Below, one piece after another: positions 41,746 through 50,317 of a stretch of 64,000 nucleotides of DNA (within the stretch, counting starts at the first letter, position 1; every line of letters begins with the position of its first letter). The translations under genes were made by a program, and so were the position numbers. The stretch covers positions 232,136 through 296,135 of the forward strand of contig NZ_LMSP01000044.1 of the NCBI RefSeq assembly GCF_001429545.1. Reading direction: 5' to 3'. The stretch comes from Paenibacillus sp. Soil787 (GTDB lineage: Bacteria; Bacillota; Bacilli; Paenibacillales; NBRC-103111). A model generated the notes under the pieces. It was not told the origin of the DNA. It made no database searches and saw nothing but the letters and a program-made list of their open reading frames with translations.

Positions 41746-43035
41746 TTGCCCAATCTGAACGCTGAACTGCAAAAGCAAATTCATGAGTGGATTAGGCTTC
41801 ATCGTGAAGAAGGCACCTGTTTTCTGCAGAAGATGGTCAGAATCCCCAGCACGCAAGGCAATGAGAAGGAGGCCCAGGCCTTAATTGCTGATAAATTTCG
41901 CGAGTTGAAATTAGACGTTGATGTCTGGGAGCCGGATGGTGAGGCCCTTGGGACACATCCTTATTTTTGTTCTCCTAGAAACCGTTTTACGGGCAGTCCC
42001 AATGTAGTCGGTGTCATGAAAGGTTCTGGAGGGGGACGATCGATCCTACTCAATGGTCATATTGATGTCGTTCCGGAAGGAGATCGGAATCAGTGGCAAG
42101 ATGATCCTTATAGCGGTAATATGGTGGACGGGAAGCTGTATGGACGCGGGGCAACGGATATGAAAGGCGGAAACGCCTCTCTTCTTCTTGCTATAGAAGC
42201 TATTCAGAGTCTTGGCATTAAGTTGAAAGGCGATGTCATTATTCAAAGTGTCATTGAAGAGGAAAGTGGCGGGGTAGGGACACTGGCTGCGATCGTTAAA
42301 GGATATCGAGCAGATGCCGCTTTAATTCCAGAGCCGACTAATTTACGCATATTTCCGAAGCAGCAGGGCTCTATGTGGTTCCGTCTTGAGGTCAAAGGCC
42401 GTTCGGCGCATGGAGGAACCAGGTACGAAGGGGTTAGTGCCATTGAGAAAAGCATGATCGTGATGAAGCATATCGTGGAGCTTGAGCAGCAAAGAAATGC
42501 TCGGATCTCGGATCCTTTGTACGCTCAAAACCCTATTCCTATTCCCATTAATATAGGTGTTATTCAAGGAGGGAATTGGCCTTCATCTGTAGCGGATACC
42601 GTCAAGTTAGAGGGAAGAATGGGCGTTGCACCTGAGGAAAAGCTTGACGAGGCTAAGGCGGAAATGGCCCAGTGGATTGAGGGGCTTAAGGAAAAAGACC
42701 CTTGGTTTGAAGCGCATCCGGTTGCAGTTGAATGGTTTGGAGCTCGGTGGGTTCCGGGAAGTGTGGATCCAAAGCATGATTTGATGCGGGTTCTGATGGA
42801 GCAATATCGGGAGGTTAAGCAAGAGGAACCAATCATTCAAGCATCGCCATGGGGAACAGACGGCGGTTTGCTCACGCAGCTAGGCGAAACGCCTTGTATT
42901 GTTTTCGGCCCAGGCATCACACAGGTGGCTCATTATCCTAACGAGCATATTGTGCTGGATCATGTGTTTGAGGCAGCAGAGATCATCGCATTGACCCTGA
43001 TTCATTGGTGTGGTTTGGATGGGGTGGAGGTCTAG
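41746..43035 (+). CDS. yodQ: M20-family deacetylase (YodQ-like, ArgE/DapE-related)
   Basis: 429 residues from a TTG 8 nt after AGGAGG; longer frames would run into the yodR coding region. It is a di-zinc M20 amidohydrolase: SILLNGHIDVVPEGDRNQWQ, GRGATDMKGGNASLLLAIEA, VIEEESGGVGTLAAI (catalytic Glu), and SAHGGTRYEGVSAIEKS for the dimerisation lid, ending with FGPGITQVAHYPNEHIVLDH. It probably removes the acetyl group added by AblB. Last gene of the operon, followed by a long terminator hairpin. Confidence 0.9.
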   Translation: MPNLNAELQKQIHEWIRLHREEGTCFLQKMVRIPSTQGNEKEAQALIADKFRELKLDVDVWEPDGEALGTHPYFCSPRNRFTGSPNVVGVMKGSGGGRSILLNGHIDVVPEGDRNQWQDDPYSGNMVDGKLYGRGATDMKGGNASLLLAIEAIQSLGIKLKGDVIIQSVIEEESGGVGTLAAIVKGYRADAALIPEPTNLRIFPKQQGSMWFRLEVKGRSAHGGTRYEGVSAIEKSMIVMKHIVELEQQRNARISDPLYAQNPIPIPINIGVIQGGNWPSSVADTVKLEGRMGVAPEEKLDEAKAEMAQWIEGLKEKDPWFEAHPVAVEWFGARWVPGSVDPKHDLMRVLMEQYREVKQEEPIIQASPWGTDGGLLTQLGETPCIVFGPGITQVAHYPNEHIVLDHVFEAAEIIALTLIHWCGLDGVEV

Positions 43036-43098
43036 GGATGTGGCGGAAGCCGAAACGGACATTTTGCAGGTGAAGCAAATCAAAAAGTAAGGCTATAT

Positions 43099-43158
43099 AG
43101 AAAAAAGACCATACCCTCGCGAATGATGATTGACGTGCGTGTTTGGTCTTTTTTTATA
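43099..43158 (+). terminator. Terminator of the yokU-yodQ operon
   Basis: AAAAAAGACCA and TGGTCTTTTTTT enclose about 35 nt. Confidence 0.65.
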
Positions 43159-43338
43159 TATAAGATTTTACTTGCTCTGGGTTTGGGCAAAAGCGGTGGC
43201 TTAATCCTCATCTCATAGTCGAATAATAGCGGTTGGAGCCTCTTAGTTATGCAAGGAGCTCAGGTGGGGTGGAAGGAAGTGGCAAAGGGAACTACGATGC
43301 GTTAATTATCAAAAATCAACGCCTTTTTGAGCTCGGGG

Positions 43339-43463
43339 GGAACGACAGTTCGTTATTTTGCCAATTTGTCTCTAATATCGCATTTAAAGCGGAAATAAGG
43401 GATTGACGTTCCGTTTCGCTAGCTAATTTGGCGCTTTTAAGCAAATTAACGCATCGTCGTTCC
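43339..43463. repeat. Three copies of a ~23-bp intergenic repeat (one inverted)
   Basis: 43389-43412 and 43441-43463 share GC..AAATAA/TTAACG..GTCGTTCC-like text, and 43339-43361 is an inverted version starting GGAACGAC and ending TTATTTTGC. They lie in the 657-bp gap 43036-43692, which otherwise has the terminator at its left and no credible gene; the short open frames there lack ribosome binding sites. REP-like elements are likely. Confidence 0.4.
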
Positions 43464-43692
43464 TTTTCATGAGTTTTGGATGGCTGGAAGGAGCCCCGTT
43501 CCTAATGCCGCTATTTTTGCTACTACTTTCAGCAACAGGGCCGTCTTTTTCAGACGTCTCGGAGCTGTTTCACTCCACTTTGGCATCGGAGAAGGCCTTT
43601 TCCGCCTTCTCAGTCACTAATGCAGCCGACGCGTATGAAGGTAGATCCATACCAAGAACCTGAGATACAACTTCTGTTTATTGTAACTACGC

Positions 43693-45111
43693 TTAATTCT
43701 CTGTATTCGGAACACTCTCTTTATCCTTTTTACTCTCCGTATCCTCTTTATTCTCCTTCTGCTGCGCTTTCATCAATTTATCTTTCATTTCATCCCGCTT
43801 TGGCCGACGGTCCTTCAACGACGCATGCTCTGGTGTATCCTGATAAATTTTCCTTCTGCCAATCCGGCGCAAATTTTCTGGCACTAGGTTAAATTTTTCA
43901 TCTTTCATGAGCGCAATAATTCCTGTGCTTTCCGGCTGTTTCTCAATACCGTAGATTTCGTTGAAGTATTCGTCTGCACGGCCTGATACATAGTTTTTCG
44001 GCTCGGGGTAACCAACGATGACACCTTCGTAATTACGCAGAATGACCTTATCCTGGCTTTGCGAGATCAAGTAGTTAGGCTGAAGCGCAATTTTTCCGCC
44101 TCCTCCTGGAGCGTCAACGACGAAGGTTGGTACAGCATATCCTGAGGTGTGGCCGCGAAGTGATTCGATAATTTCCAGCCCTTTGGAAACAGGTGCCCGG
44201 AAATGACCGATCCCTTCGGACAAATCACATTGATAGATATAGTAAGGACGAACACGGATTTTCACAAGATCATGCATGAGCTTTTTCATAATATAGGTAC
44301 TATCGTTTATACCGGCCAGAATCACCGACTGATTGCCTAAAGGGACTCCGGCGTTCGCTAGCATTTCGCAGGACTTTTTCGCTTCGTCCGTCATTTCCAA
44401 AGGATGATTAAAATGGGTATTCAACCAAACCGGGTGGTATTTTTTGATAATGCTGCACAAATGCTCCGTAATCCGCTGCGGGAAAACAACCGGAGCTCTC
44501 GTGCCGATACGGATGATCTCGACATGGGGAATCGCCCGTAAATTTTTCAAAATATACTCCAAAATATTGTCATTAATTAATAGTCCATCCCCGCCAGAAA
44601 GCAGAACATCACGCACCTCCGGCGTATTTCGAATATAAGCAATCGCTTCATCCAATTGTTTTTTGGGAACCCCCATGCCCACCTGACCGGAGAAACGGCG
44701 GCGAGTGCAGTATCTGCAGTACATCGAACATTGATTCGTTACTAGAAATAGAACCCTGTCAGGGTAACGATGTGTTAGACCAGGGGTAGGGGAGTCTTCG
44801 TCCTCGAATAGGGGATCCTCGAGATCATACTTTGTTTTCAATAATTCGGCGGATATGGGCACAGATTGCATACGAATCGGGCATCGCGGGTCATCTGGAT
44901 TCATCAAAGATGCGTAATAGGGGGTAATATTCAAAGGAATGGTTTGCGTTGAAATGCGAACACCCTCTTCTTCCTCGGGGGTTAAATTCACGACTTTCTT
45001 CAGTTCATCCAGAGTACGAATGGTATGTGTCAGCTGCCAAAGCCAATCATTCCACTGTTCATCCGTTACGTTTTTCCATAGCTCAACTTGCTTCCAGTCT
45101 CGTCGTTCCAT
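43693..45111 (-). CDS. kamA: Lysine 2,3-aminomutase
   Basis: 472 residues. A radical SAM enzyme with TNQCSMYCRYCTRRRFSGQV (C128, C132, C135 bind the 4Fe-4S cluster), the RDVLLSGGDGLLINDNILEY GGE-like SAM motif, and the PLP lysine in VDAPGGGGKIALQPNYL. It converts L-lysine to L-beta-lysine. The C-terminus ends in a long Lys/Glu-rich tail (KKDKESVPNTEN) that lowers similarity to other members. GGAGGTG precedes the ATG. It is transcribed away from the yod operon from its own sigma-54 promoter, right after the activator gene kamR. Confidence 0.97.
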   Translation of the reverse strand: MERRDWKQVELWKNVTDEQWNDWLWQLTHTIRTLDELKKVVNLTPEEEEGVRISTQTIPLNITPYYASLMNPDDPRCPIRMQSVPISAELLKTKYDLEDPLFEDEDSPTPGLTHRYPDRVLFLVTNQCSMYCRYCTRRRFSGQVGMGVPKKQLDEAIAYIRNTPEVRDVLLSGGDGLLINDNILEYILKNLRAIPHVEIIRIGTRAPVVFPQRITEHLCSIIKKYHPVWLNTHFNHPLEMTDEAKKSCEMLANAGVPLGNQSVILAGINDSTYIMKKLMHDLVKIRVRPYYIYQCDLSEGIGHFRAPVSKGLEIIESLRGHTSGYAVPTFVVDAPGGGGKIALQPNYLISQSQDKVILRNYEGVIVGYPEPKNYVSGRADEYFNEIYGIEKQPESTGIIALMKDEKFNLVPENLRRIGRRKIYQDTPEHASLKDRRPKRDEMKDKLMKAQQKENKEDTESKKDKESVPNTEN

Positions 45112-45151
45112 TATTGCACCTCCAGAAATGATGCCTTCTTATGAGTAGTAG

Positions 45152-45169
45152 ATGCAAAAAGCGTGCCAA
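45152..45169 (-). promoter_or_regulatory. Sigma-54 promoter of kamA
   Basis: On the minus strand TTGGCACGCTTTTTGCAT: TGGCACG, 4 bp, TTGCA, a perfect consensus match about 40 bp upstream of the kamA start. Confidence 0.9.
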
Positions 45170-45188
45170 CATTTCCAAACAAAGTAAA

Positions 45189-45215
45189 ACAAAAAAGACT
45201 CCTTTCGGAGCCTTG
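45189..45215 (-). terminator. Terminator of kamR
   Basis: On the minus strand AAGGCTCC, loop GAAA, GGAGTCTT then TTTTG, 13 bp after the kamR stop; it separates kamR from the kamA promoter. Confidence 0.8.
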
Positions 45216-45227
45216 AAATGACGACTT

Positions 45228-46676
45228 TTATGGCTTTTTCACGATACCGTAACGACTCAGTTTATATTGTAATGCTTGGCGCTTGATTCCTAACGCTTGT
45301 GCGGTGAGAGTGATGTTATATTGATGATTTTCCAGTGCATCCGTGATGGTTTCCTTTTCCATTTGCCTCACTTTATCGGTCAATCTACCTGTTGTGATGG
45401 TGGCCAATTCGTCGCTCCACGGAGCGGATAACCGGGTGGGAGCTGCAGTTTTTGTATGATTCCCCATGAAATAATCGGGAAGGTGATTTTCTTCTATGAT
45501 TTCACATTCCAGTTCCATCATATTATAGGTGGATTCGATGGCATGACTTAATTCCCGTATATTGCCGGGCCAATGATAGTTCATTAAGCGATCCAGTGCC
45601 GCTGGGGTAATGCCTGTTATTTTCATGCCGAACATATGATTAAATTTATCAATAAAGTGGTAGGTGAGTAGCGGAATATCTTCTTTTCTTTGCACAAGCG
45701 GAGGAAGGTATAGATTCACGACATTTAGCCGGTAGAAAAGATCGCTGCGCAGCAATCCTTTTTCCAATGCTTCCTTCGGATCTATATTCATGGCGGTAAT
45801 GATGCGGACATCGACTTGCTGTTCCTGCGTTCCCCCGACTCGGCGAATGATCCCGTCTTGAAGCACCCGCAATAGTTTGGCCTGTAGGAATAAGTCCAAG
45901 CTATTCAACTCATCCAGAAAAAGAGTTCCGCCGCTAGCTTGCTCAAATAATCCAGCACGGTCAATAGCGCCAGTAAACGCTCCTCTTGCAGTTCCAAACA
46001 TGATACCTTCCATCAGCTCGCCCGGAACTGCCGCGCAATTTTGAGCAATAAATAGGCGGTTTCGGCGGGCTCCGGCATTATGTATGCTCTGTGCGAACAA
46101 TTCTTTACCGGTGCCGGTAGGTCCGGATAGCAAAACAGGCGAGCTAGTACGTGATGCCTTTTTGGCGAAGGAGACGGTATGTAGGAAGGTTTCGCTTTTG
46201 CCAATTAAATCACTGAAATGGTAACGAGCGGAGCTTGCATTTTTCTTATCTTTTGACGGCGATTCGTAGATTTGATGCCTGAGATCAAGAATTTGGTCGT
46301 GGAGATGAACAATGCTTGTTATATCTTTTGCCACTTCTAGGGCACCGATGATTTCGCCATTTTCCAAAAGAGGATACGTACTATTAATAGTAGTGATCCG
46401 TTTCCCGGTTACACTGACATAGGTTTGTATTTTTTCTCGTATTTCTATGCCTGTTTGCAGAACTTTTATGAAGGTGCTGGTTTCGTTCGTTAGGGAAGGA
46501 AAAAGGTCGAAGAAGTTCTTTCCAACCACTTGTTCACGCTTAAAACCATCGGTTTCAGCCATCTTATCATTATAAAAAATGGTTATTCCCTTATTATCGA
46601 TCAGATGAACACCGACATCAATGATATTTAAGATTTTCTCGAAATACTTCGATCCATGATCGCTCTGCTTGGACAT
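45228..46676 (-). CDS. kamR: Sigma-54-dependent transcriptional activator, PAS-AAA+-Fis (KamR-like)
   Basis: 482 residues from an ATG with an AGGCGGGTG site; the frame extends 39 codons further upstream without a better start. A PAS-like sensor (ILNIIDVGVHLIDNKGITIF, ~10-130), then the AAA+ domain: Walker A SGPTGTGKELFAQSIHNAGA, the sigma-54 contact RGAFTGAID, Walker B GGTLFLDELNSLD, VDVRIITAMNIDPKEALEKG, YHWPGNIRELSHAIESTYN. A Fis-type HTH closes it (YNITLTAQALGIKRQALQYK). Position between kamA and fdhD and the three -24/-12 promoters indicate it controls lysine degradation, as KamR does in Bacillus thuringiensis; the PAS ligand is unknown. Confidence 0.93.
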   Translation of the reverse strand: MSKQSDHGSKYFEKILNIIDVGVHLIDNKGITIFYNDKMAETDGFKREQVVGKNFFDLFPSLTNETSTFIKVLQTGIEIREKIQTYVSVTGKRITTINSTYPLLENGEIIGALEVAKDITSIVHLHDQILDLRHQIYESPSKDKKNASSARYHFSDLIGKSETFLHTVSFAKKASRTSSPVLLSGPTGTGKELFAQSIHNAGARRNRLFIAQNCAAVPGELMEGIMFGTARGAFTGAIDRAGLFEQASGGTLFLDELNSLDLFLQAKLLRVLQDGIIRRVGGTQEQQVDVRIITAMNIDPKEALEKGLLRSDLFYRLNVVNLYLPPLVQRKEDIPLLTYHFIDKFNHMFGMKITGITPAALDRLMNYHWPGNIRELSHAIESTYNMMELECEIIEENHLPDYFMGNHTKTAAPTRLSAPWSDELATITTGRLTDKVRQMEKETITDALENHQYNITLTAQALGIKRQALQYKLSRYGIVKKP

Positions 46677-46869
46677 TATGTTCACCCGCCTCACGAAGAA
46701 TGGTTCAAATGGTTCAATTAACATCTTATGAAATACTATTTGAAAAAATGTCCAATGAAAAAACATTCCATCATACCCGATTTCAGATTCCACACTTTTT
46801 TTTTTCGCATTATTGATTTATGATTAAACAACATTTAAAACATTCGGTCTAACGAGGAGAAATGTGGGC

Positions 46870-47676
46870 ATGTCAAAGATCATGAAACCAATCGAGGTGA
46901 AGAGGGGAATCCTCCGTTTTGTTAATGGTCATGCCGAGGAAGTTGAGGATAGCATTGTAACGGAATATCCGGTTACGGTGAAAATTAACGGACAAGAATT
47001 TGTTACTTTGGTATGTACACCAGAATATATAGAAGATATGGTCATAGGGTTTTTGGCTTCAGAAGGCATTATCAAGAAATACGATGATATTGAAAAAATA
47101 TGGATACAGGAGAGAGAAGGATTTGTCCATGTGACAACAACAACTTTCAATCCATATACCCTCGATTTTCAAAGTAAACGATATATCACCTCCTGCTGCG
47201 GGATGAGCAGACAAGGCTTTGTTTTTGTAAACGATGCATTGACCGCCAAAAAGATGGAGGATATTCGTGTAAAAGTTTCCATCGATGATTGTTTTCGATT
47301 AATGAATGAGATGCAGCAATCAGCGGATACATTTCGTCATACGGGCGGGGTCCACAATGCAGCCTTATGTGACTCAAACGGCATTGTTTTAAGCCGGATG
47401 GACATAGGCAGACATAATGCACTGGACAAAATTTATGGATATTGTTTGAAGAATGACATTCCCATTGGTGATAAAATTATCGTATTTAGTGGCCGTATTT
47501 CCTCCGAAATCTTATTGAAAGTAGCCAAAATAGGCTGTGAAGTGATATTGTCCAAGTCTGCCCCGACAGAGTTGGCCTTACAGCTGGCAGAACAACTGGG
47601 AATCACCACGATTGGTTTTATCCGTAATCAGTCGCTAAATGTGTACACGTGTCCGAAGAGAATTATAAATATTTGA
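46870..47676 (+). CDS. fdhD: Formate dehydrogenase accessory sulfurtransferase FdhD
   Basis: 268 residues from the ATG at 46870 (GAGGAG about 10 nt upstream; a GTG two codons earlier is also possible). Features: [40 protein letters not shown], the sulfur-relay [10 protein letters not shown] in place of Cxx[51 protein letters not shown]. FdhD moves sulfur from cysteine desulfurase to the molybdenum cofactor of formate dehydrogenase. It is followed by moaA, but no formate dehydrogenase is in the window. Confidence 0.93.
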   Translation: MSKIMKPIEVKRGILRFVNGHAEEVEDSIVTEYPVTVKINGQEFVTLVCTPEYIEDMVIGFLASEGIIKKYDDIEKIWIQEREGFVHVTTTTFNPYTLDFQSKRYITSCCGMSRQGFVFVNDALTAKKMEDIRVKVSIDDCFRLMNEMQQSADTFRHTGGVHNAALCDSNGIVLSRMDIGRHNALDKIYGYCLKNDIPIGDKIIVFSGRISSEILLKVAKIGCEVILSKSAPTELALQLAEQLGITTIGFIRNQSLNVYTCPKRIINI

Positions 47677-47698
47677 CATTAGAATCGAGGCCATTTAC

Positions 47699-48715
47699 AT
47701 GGAAAATGTTAATCTGGACAAATTGCATCGCCCTCTAAGGGATTTGCGAATATCGGTTACCGATCGCTGCAATTTCCGCTGTCGATACTGTATGCCGGAG
47801 GAAATATTCGGTCCTGACTACTCATTTTTACCTGACGATAAAATTTTATCGTTTGATGAGATTGATAGATTGGCACGGATTTTCGTCTCTTTAGGCGTAA
47901 AAAAACTGCGTATTACCGGAGGAGAGCCTTTACTGCGTAAAGATCTCCCTACACTTATTAAACGTCTTAAGCAAATCGAAGGCGTAGAGGACATTGCCTT
48001 AACGACGAACGGTTCATTACTAAAGAAATTTGCAGGTGATCTATTTAATTCCGGTTTATCCCGTGTGACAGTGAGTTTGGATTCATTAGATGAAGAGCGT
48101 TTTGCTTATATGAACGGAAATAGAAGCAGCGTGAAAACGGTACTTGAAGGGATGCAGGCTGCATCAGAAGCGGGAATGAAAGTGAAAGTAAACATGGTTG
48201 TCCAAAAAGGAAAAAATGACCAAGATATTATCCCGATGGCTCAATATTTCAAAGAGAAGAAGTATACCTTACGGTTTATTGAATATATGGATGTAGGAAA
48301 CTCCAATGATTGGAAGTTGGATGAAGTCATGTCCAAACATGAGATTTTAAAGATAATTCACGAGACGATGCCGATTGAGCCTGTCCTTGCGAATTATCAC
48401 GGTGAAGTGGCTTCCCGATATCGTTACGCAGATAGTGACCAGGAAATAGGAATTATTTCGTCAGTGACAGATTCCTTCTGTTCTTCCTGCACAAGAGCCC
48501 GCATTTCAGCTGAGGGAAAGCTGTATACATGCTTGTTTGCTTCGGGAGGTTATGATCTTAAAGATCTGCTCCGCTCCGAGCAATCGGATCAGTCTGTAAC
48601 CGATACGATTCGTACCATTTGGAATAACCGTTCTGATCGTTACTCAGACGAGCGATTAAGTCATACCCATCATAAGTCATCTCCTAAAGTAGAGATGTCG
48701 CATATCGGGGGATAA
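47699..48715 (+). CDS. moaA: GTP 3',8-cyclase MoaA
   Basis: 338 residues. Radical [23 protein letters not shown] (C24, C28, C31), [60 protein letters not shown], and the second cluster [20 protein letters not shown], ending in the conserved SHIGG. It performs the first step of molybdenum cofactor synthesis. It lies 22 bp after fdhD with GAGG upstream, so they form an operon for Mo-enzyme maturation. Confidence 0.96.
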   Translation: MENVNLDKLHRPLRDLRISVTDRCNFRCRYCMPEEIFGPDYSFLPDDKILSFDEIDRLARIFVSLGVKKLRITGGEPLLRKDLPTLIKRLKQIEGVEDIALTTNGSLLKKFAGDLFNSGLSRVTVSLDSLDEERFAYMNGNRSSVKTVLEGMQAASEAGMKVKVNMVVQKGKNDQDIIPMAQYFKEKKYTLRFIEYMDVGNSNDWKLDEVMSKHEILKIIHETMPIEPVLANYHGEVASRYRYADSDQEIGIISSVTDSFCSSCTRARISAEGKLYTCLFASGGYDLKDLLRSEQSDQSVTDTIRTIWNNRSDRYSDERLSHTHHKSSPKVEMSHIGG

Positions 48716-48748
48716 GCTTTCCCGCAAAGCTGAAGCTGCAAAATCAGA

Positions 48749-48787
48749 AAGAGCGTCTTGTCATTAACAGACGCTCTTCTTGTTTTC
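48749..48787 (+). terminator. Terminator after fdhD-moaA
   Basis: AAGAGCGTCT, loop, AGACGCTCTT then CTTGTTTTC. Confidence 0.75.
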
Positions 48788-48827
48788 TATTCTTTTGATA
48801 ATGAGGTATAAATGAAGAGAAAGAGGA

Positions 48828-49520
48828 TTAAGAAGTTGTCTTCTTGCCCATGACCAGACTTAAAGTGATTGTTACATTATTTTCTGTGTCAAGAACAACG
48901 GTATGAGGATTCTTCATTCCAAAATCATCAAAAGTCACGGTGGTACTGCCCCCAAGATTAATAACATCCTGATTATAAGCAGCATCGGTCTTAAATATGA
49001 CGTCTTTCGTTATATTTTTAATTGTGAGGCTTCCTAGCATGTCGAAGGAAACTTTCTCACCTTCTTTCCATTCTTTCGGAAAGTTATCGATCGATTTGAG
49101 CGTAAACTTGGCTTCAGGGAACGTTTGTGCATTTAAGTATTCCTGACCTTTAATGTGGCCGTCCCTTTGAGAATTTCCAGATTGCATCGTATTGATACCA
49201 ACGACGGCTTCAGCCTTCATTTTGGCCAGGTCAGTCGTGTTTAATGCCCATTTTCCTGTCACAGTGCTGCCTTCAAAGTTAACTTTTTCCTTGGATGTGG
49301 TCACTGAGAAATAGACTTTAGAATCTGGCTGAATACTCCAATCCCCGTTCAATTTTCCTGTATCAACAGCAGCAGCTGTGCTGACCTGAGTAGAACCACT
49401 ATTCACTGGTATAGCTTCCTGAATGGTCACATGATTGCCGGCATAATAGTCATAAGCATAATAAGCTCCACCTATTATAACAATTGCTCCAACAGCCAAC
49501 GCCGTTAGTTTTAGCTTCAT
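48828..49520 (-). CDS. YceI-family secreted/anchored protein
   Basis: 230 residues. A signal anchor (LKLTALAVGAIVIIGGAYYA), a low-complexity linker, then the YceI lipocalin-like barrel: LNGDWSIQPDSKVYFSVTTS, VNFEGSTVTGKWALNTTDLA, INTMQSGNSQRDGHIKGQEY, LNAQTFPEAKFTLKSIDNFP, SLTIKNITKDVIFKTDA. YceI proteins bind isoprenoid or lipid-like ligands. The gene is divergent from a pentapeptide protein, and two equal dyads lie in its upstream region. Confidence 0.88.
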   Translation of the reverse strand: MKLKLTALAVGAIVIIGGAYYAYDYYAGNHVTIQEAIPVNSGSTQVSTAAAVDTGKLNGDWSIQPDSKVYFSVTTSKEKVNFEGSTVTGKWALNTTDLAKMKAEAVVGINTMQSGNSQRDGHIKGQEYLNAQTFPEAKFTLKSIDNFPKEWKEGEKVSFDMLGSLTIKNITKDVIFKTDAAYNQDVINLGGSTTVTFDDFGMKNPHTVVLDTENNVTITLSLVMGKKTTS

Positions 49521-49602
49521 CTTTATCCCTCCATGTAGGTATGATCTATAAAAACTATGTTATAAAATAATTGCCTCAGTAACATTACCTCCACTTCTAA
49601 TG

Positions 49603-49667
49603 CACTACATTACGTAGTGTTAAGATGCAAAAAATAATCAAATTTATCAATACTATTAAATGTAGTG
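49603..49667. promoter_or_regulatory. Two copies of a yACTAy-N5-GTAGTG dyad upstream of yceI
   Basis: CACTAC-ATTAC-GTAGTG (49603-49619) and TACTAT-TAAAT-GTAGTG (49651-49667), 48 bp apart. Geometry and text recall boxes of DUF24/HxlR- or MarR-type redox regulators. No such regulator is next to them. The rest of 49521-49902 holds no gene. Confidence 0.55.
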
Positions 49668-49902
49668 TTAATAGACTTGGTTTTTATACTAACAATACTA
49701 TCTGAGAATTTGCTGAATACAACCTTAAAATATCCTGAATATTTGGATTTTTCGCAGGACTGTTCTTAATGATGTCAGTTTGGGCATATGGTGGCGATCC
49801 GGTGCCCGATTTTCTTGTTAACGACTATACAAACCTTTTACATAAAAAGGAAGTTCGTGATTTTTAACGAATAGTATAAATAATCCATGATGAAAGGGCG
49901 AT

Positions 49903-50253
49903 ATGAGAGACACTTCATTTGCGCATACGAATTTTGTGAATTCGAAGTGGGAACATATTTATTTTTCGGATGTAATTATTAATATGATTCAGATGGGAGG
50001 AACAATATTTGAGAATATTGTTCGTCCTAAAGCGGAAAAAAGTCAGTTGATTGAAGAGCCTGGAACCGGAAATTGGGTAAATGTCGAACCCGTAATGTTT
50101 AAAAACAGTGATTTGAGTACTGCGATATTTGACTCATGTAATCTTACGAACGTGGATCTCAAAAATTGTAATATTGATGGGTTAAGTATAGATGGAATTT
50201 TGATTAAAGATTTAATAGATAATTATAAGAATACGAAGAATGAAGAACGTTAG
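49903..50253 (+). CDS. Short pentapeptide-repeat protein
   Basis: 116 residues with AAAGGGCG upstream of the ATG. Degenerate pentapeptide repeats (A/S-x-F/L-x-x) are seen in MRDTSFAHTNFVNSKW and again in MFKNSDLSTAIFDSCNLTNV then DLKNCNIDGLSIDGILI, separated by about 35 residues (IVRPKAEKSQLIEEPGTGNW). The fold would be a short right-handed quadrilateral helix; no function can be given. Family members often have longer repeat arrays, so this one may be reduced. Confidence 0.7.
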   Translation: MRDTSFAHTNFVNSKWEHIYFSDVIINMIQMGGTIFENIVRPKAEKSQLIEEPGTGNWVNVEPVMFKNSDLSTAIFDSCNLTNVDLKNCNIDGLSIDGILIKDLIDNYKNTKNEER

Positions 50254-50317
50254 TTCAATATGAAATTTCAAAGGCTGTCGGAGTGATCGGTGGCCTTTGC
50301 TCAATAGGAGGTGAACT

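Noticed and set aside
43339-43463. CRISPR array
   Set aside because: Only three diverged copies, one inverted, with unequal spacers; no cas genes in the window.
43469-43892. Two plus-strand open frames between yodQ and kamA
   Set aside because: No ribosome binding sites; the second overlaps the Lys/Glu-rich 3' end of kamA.
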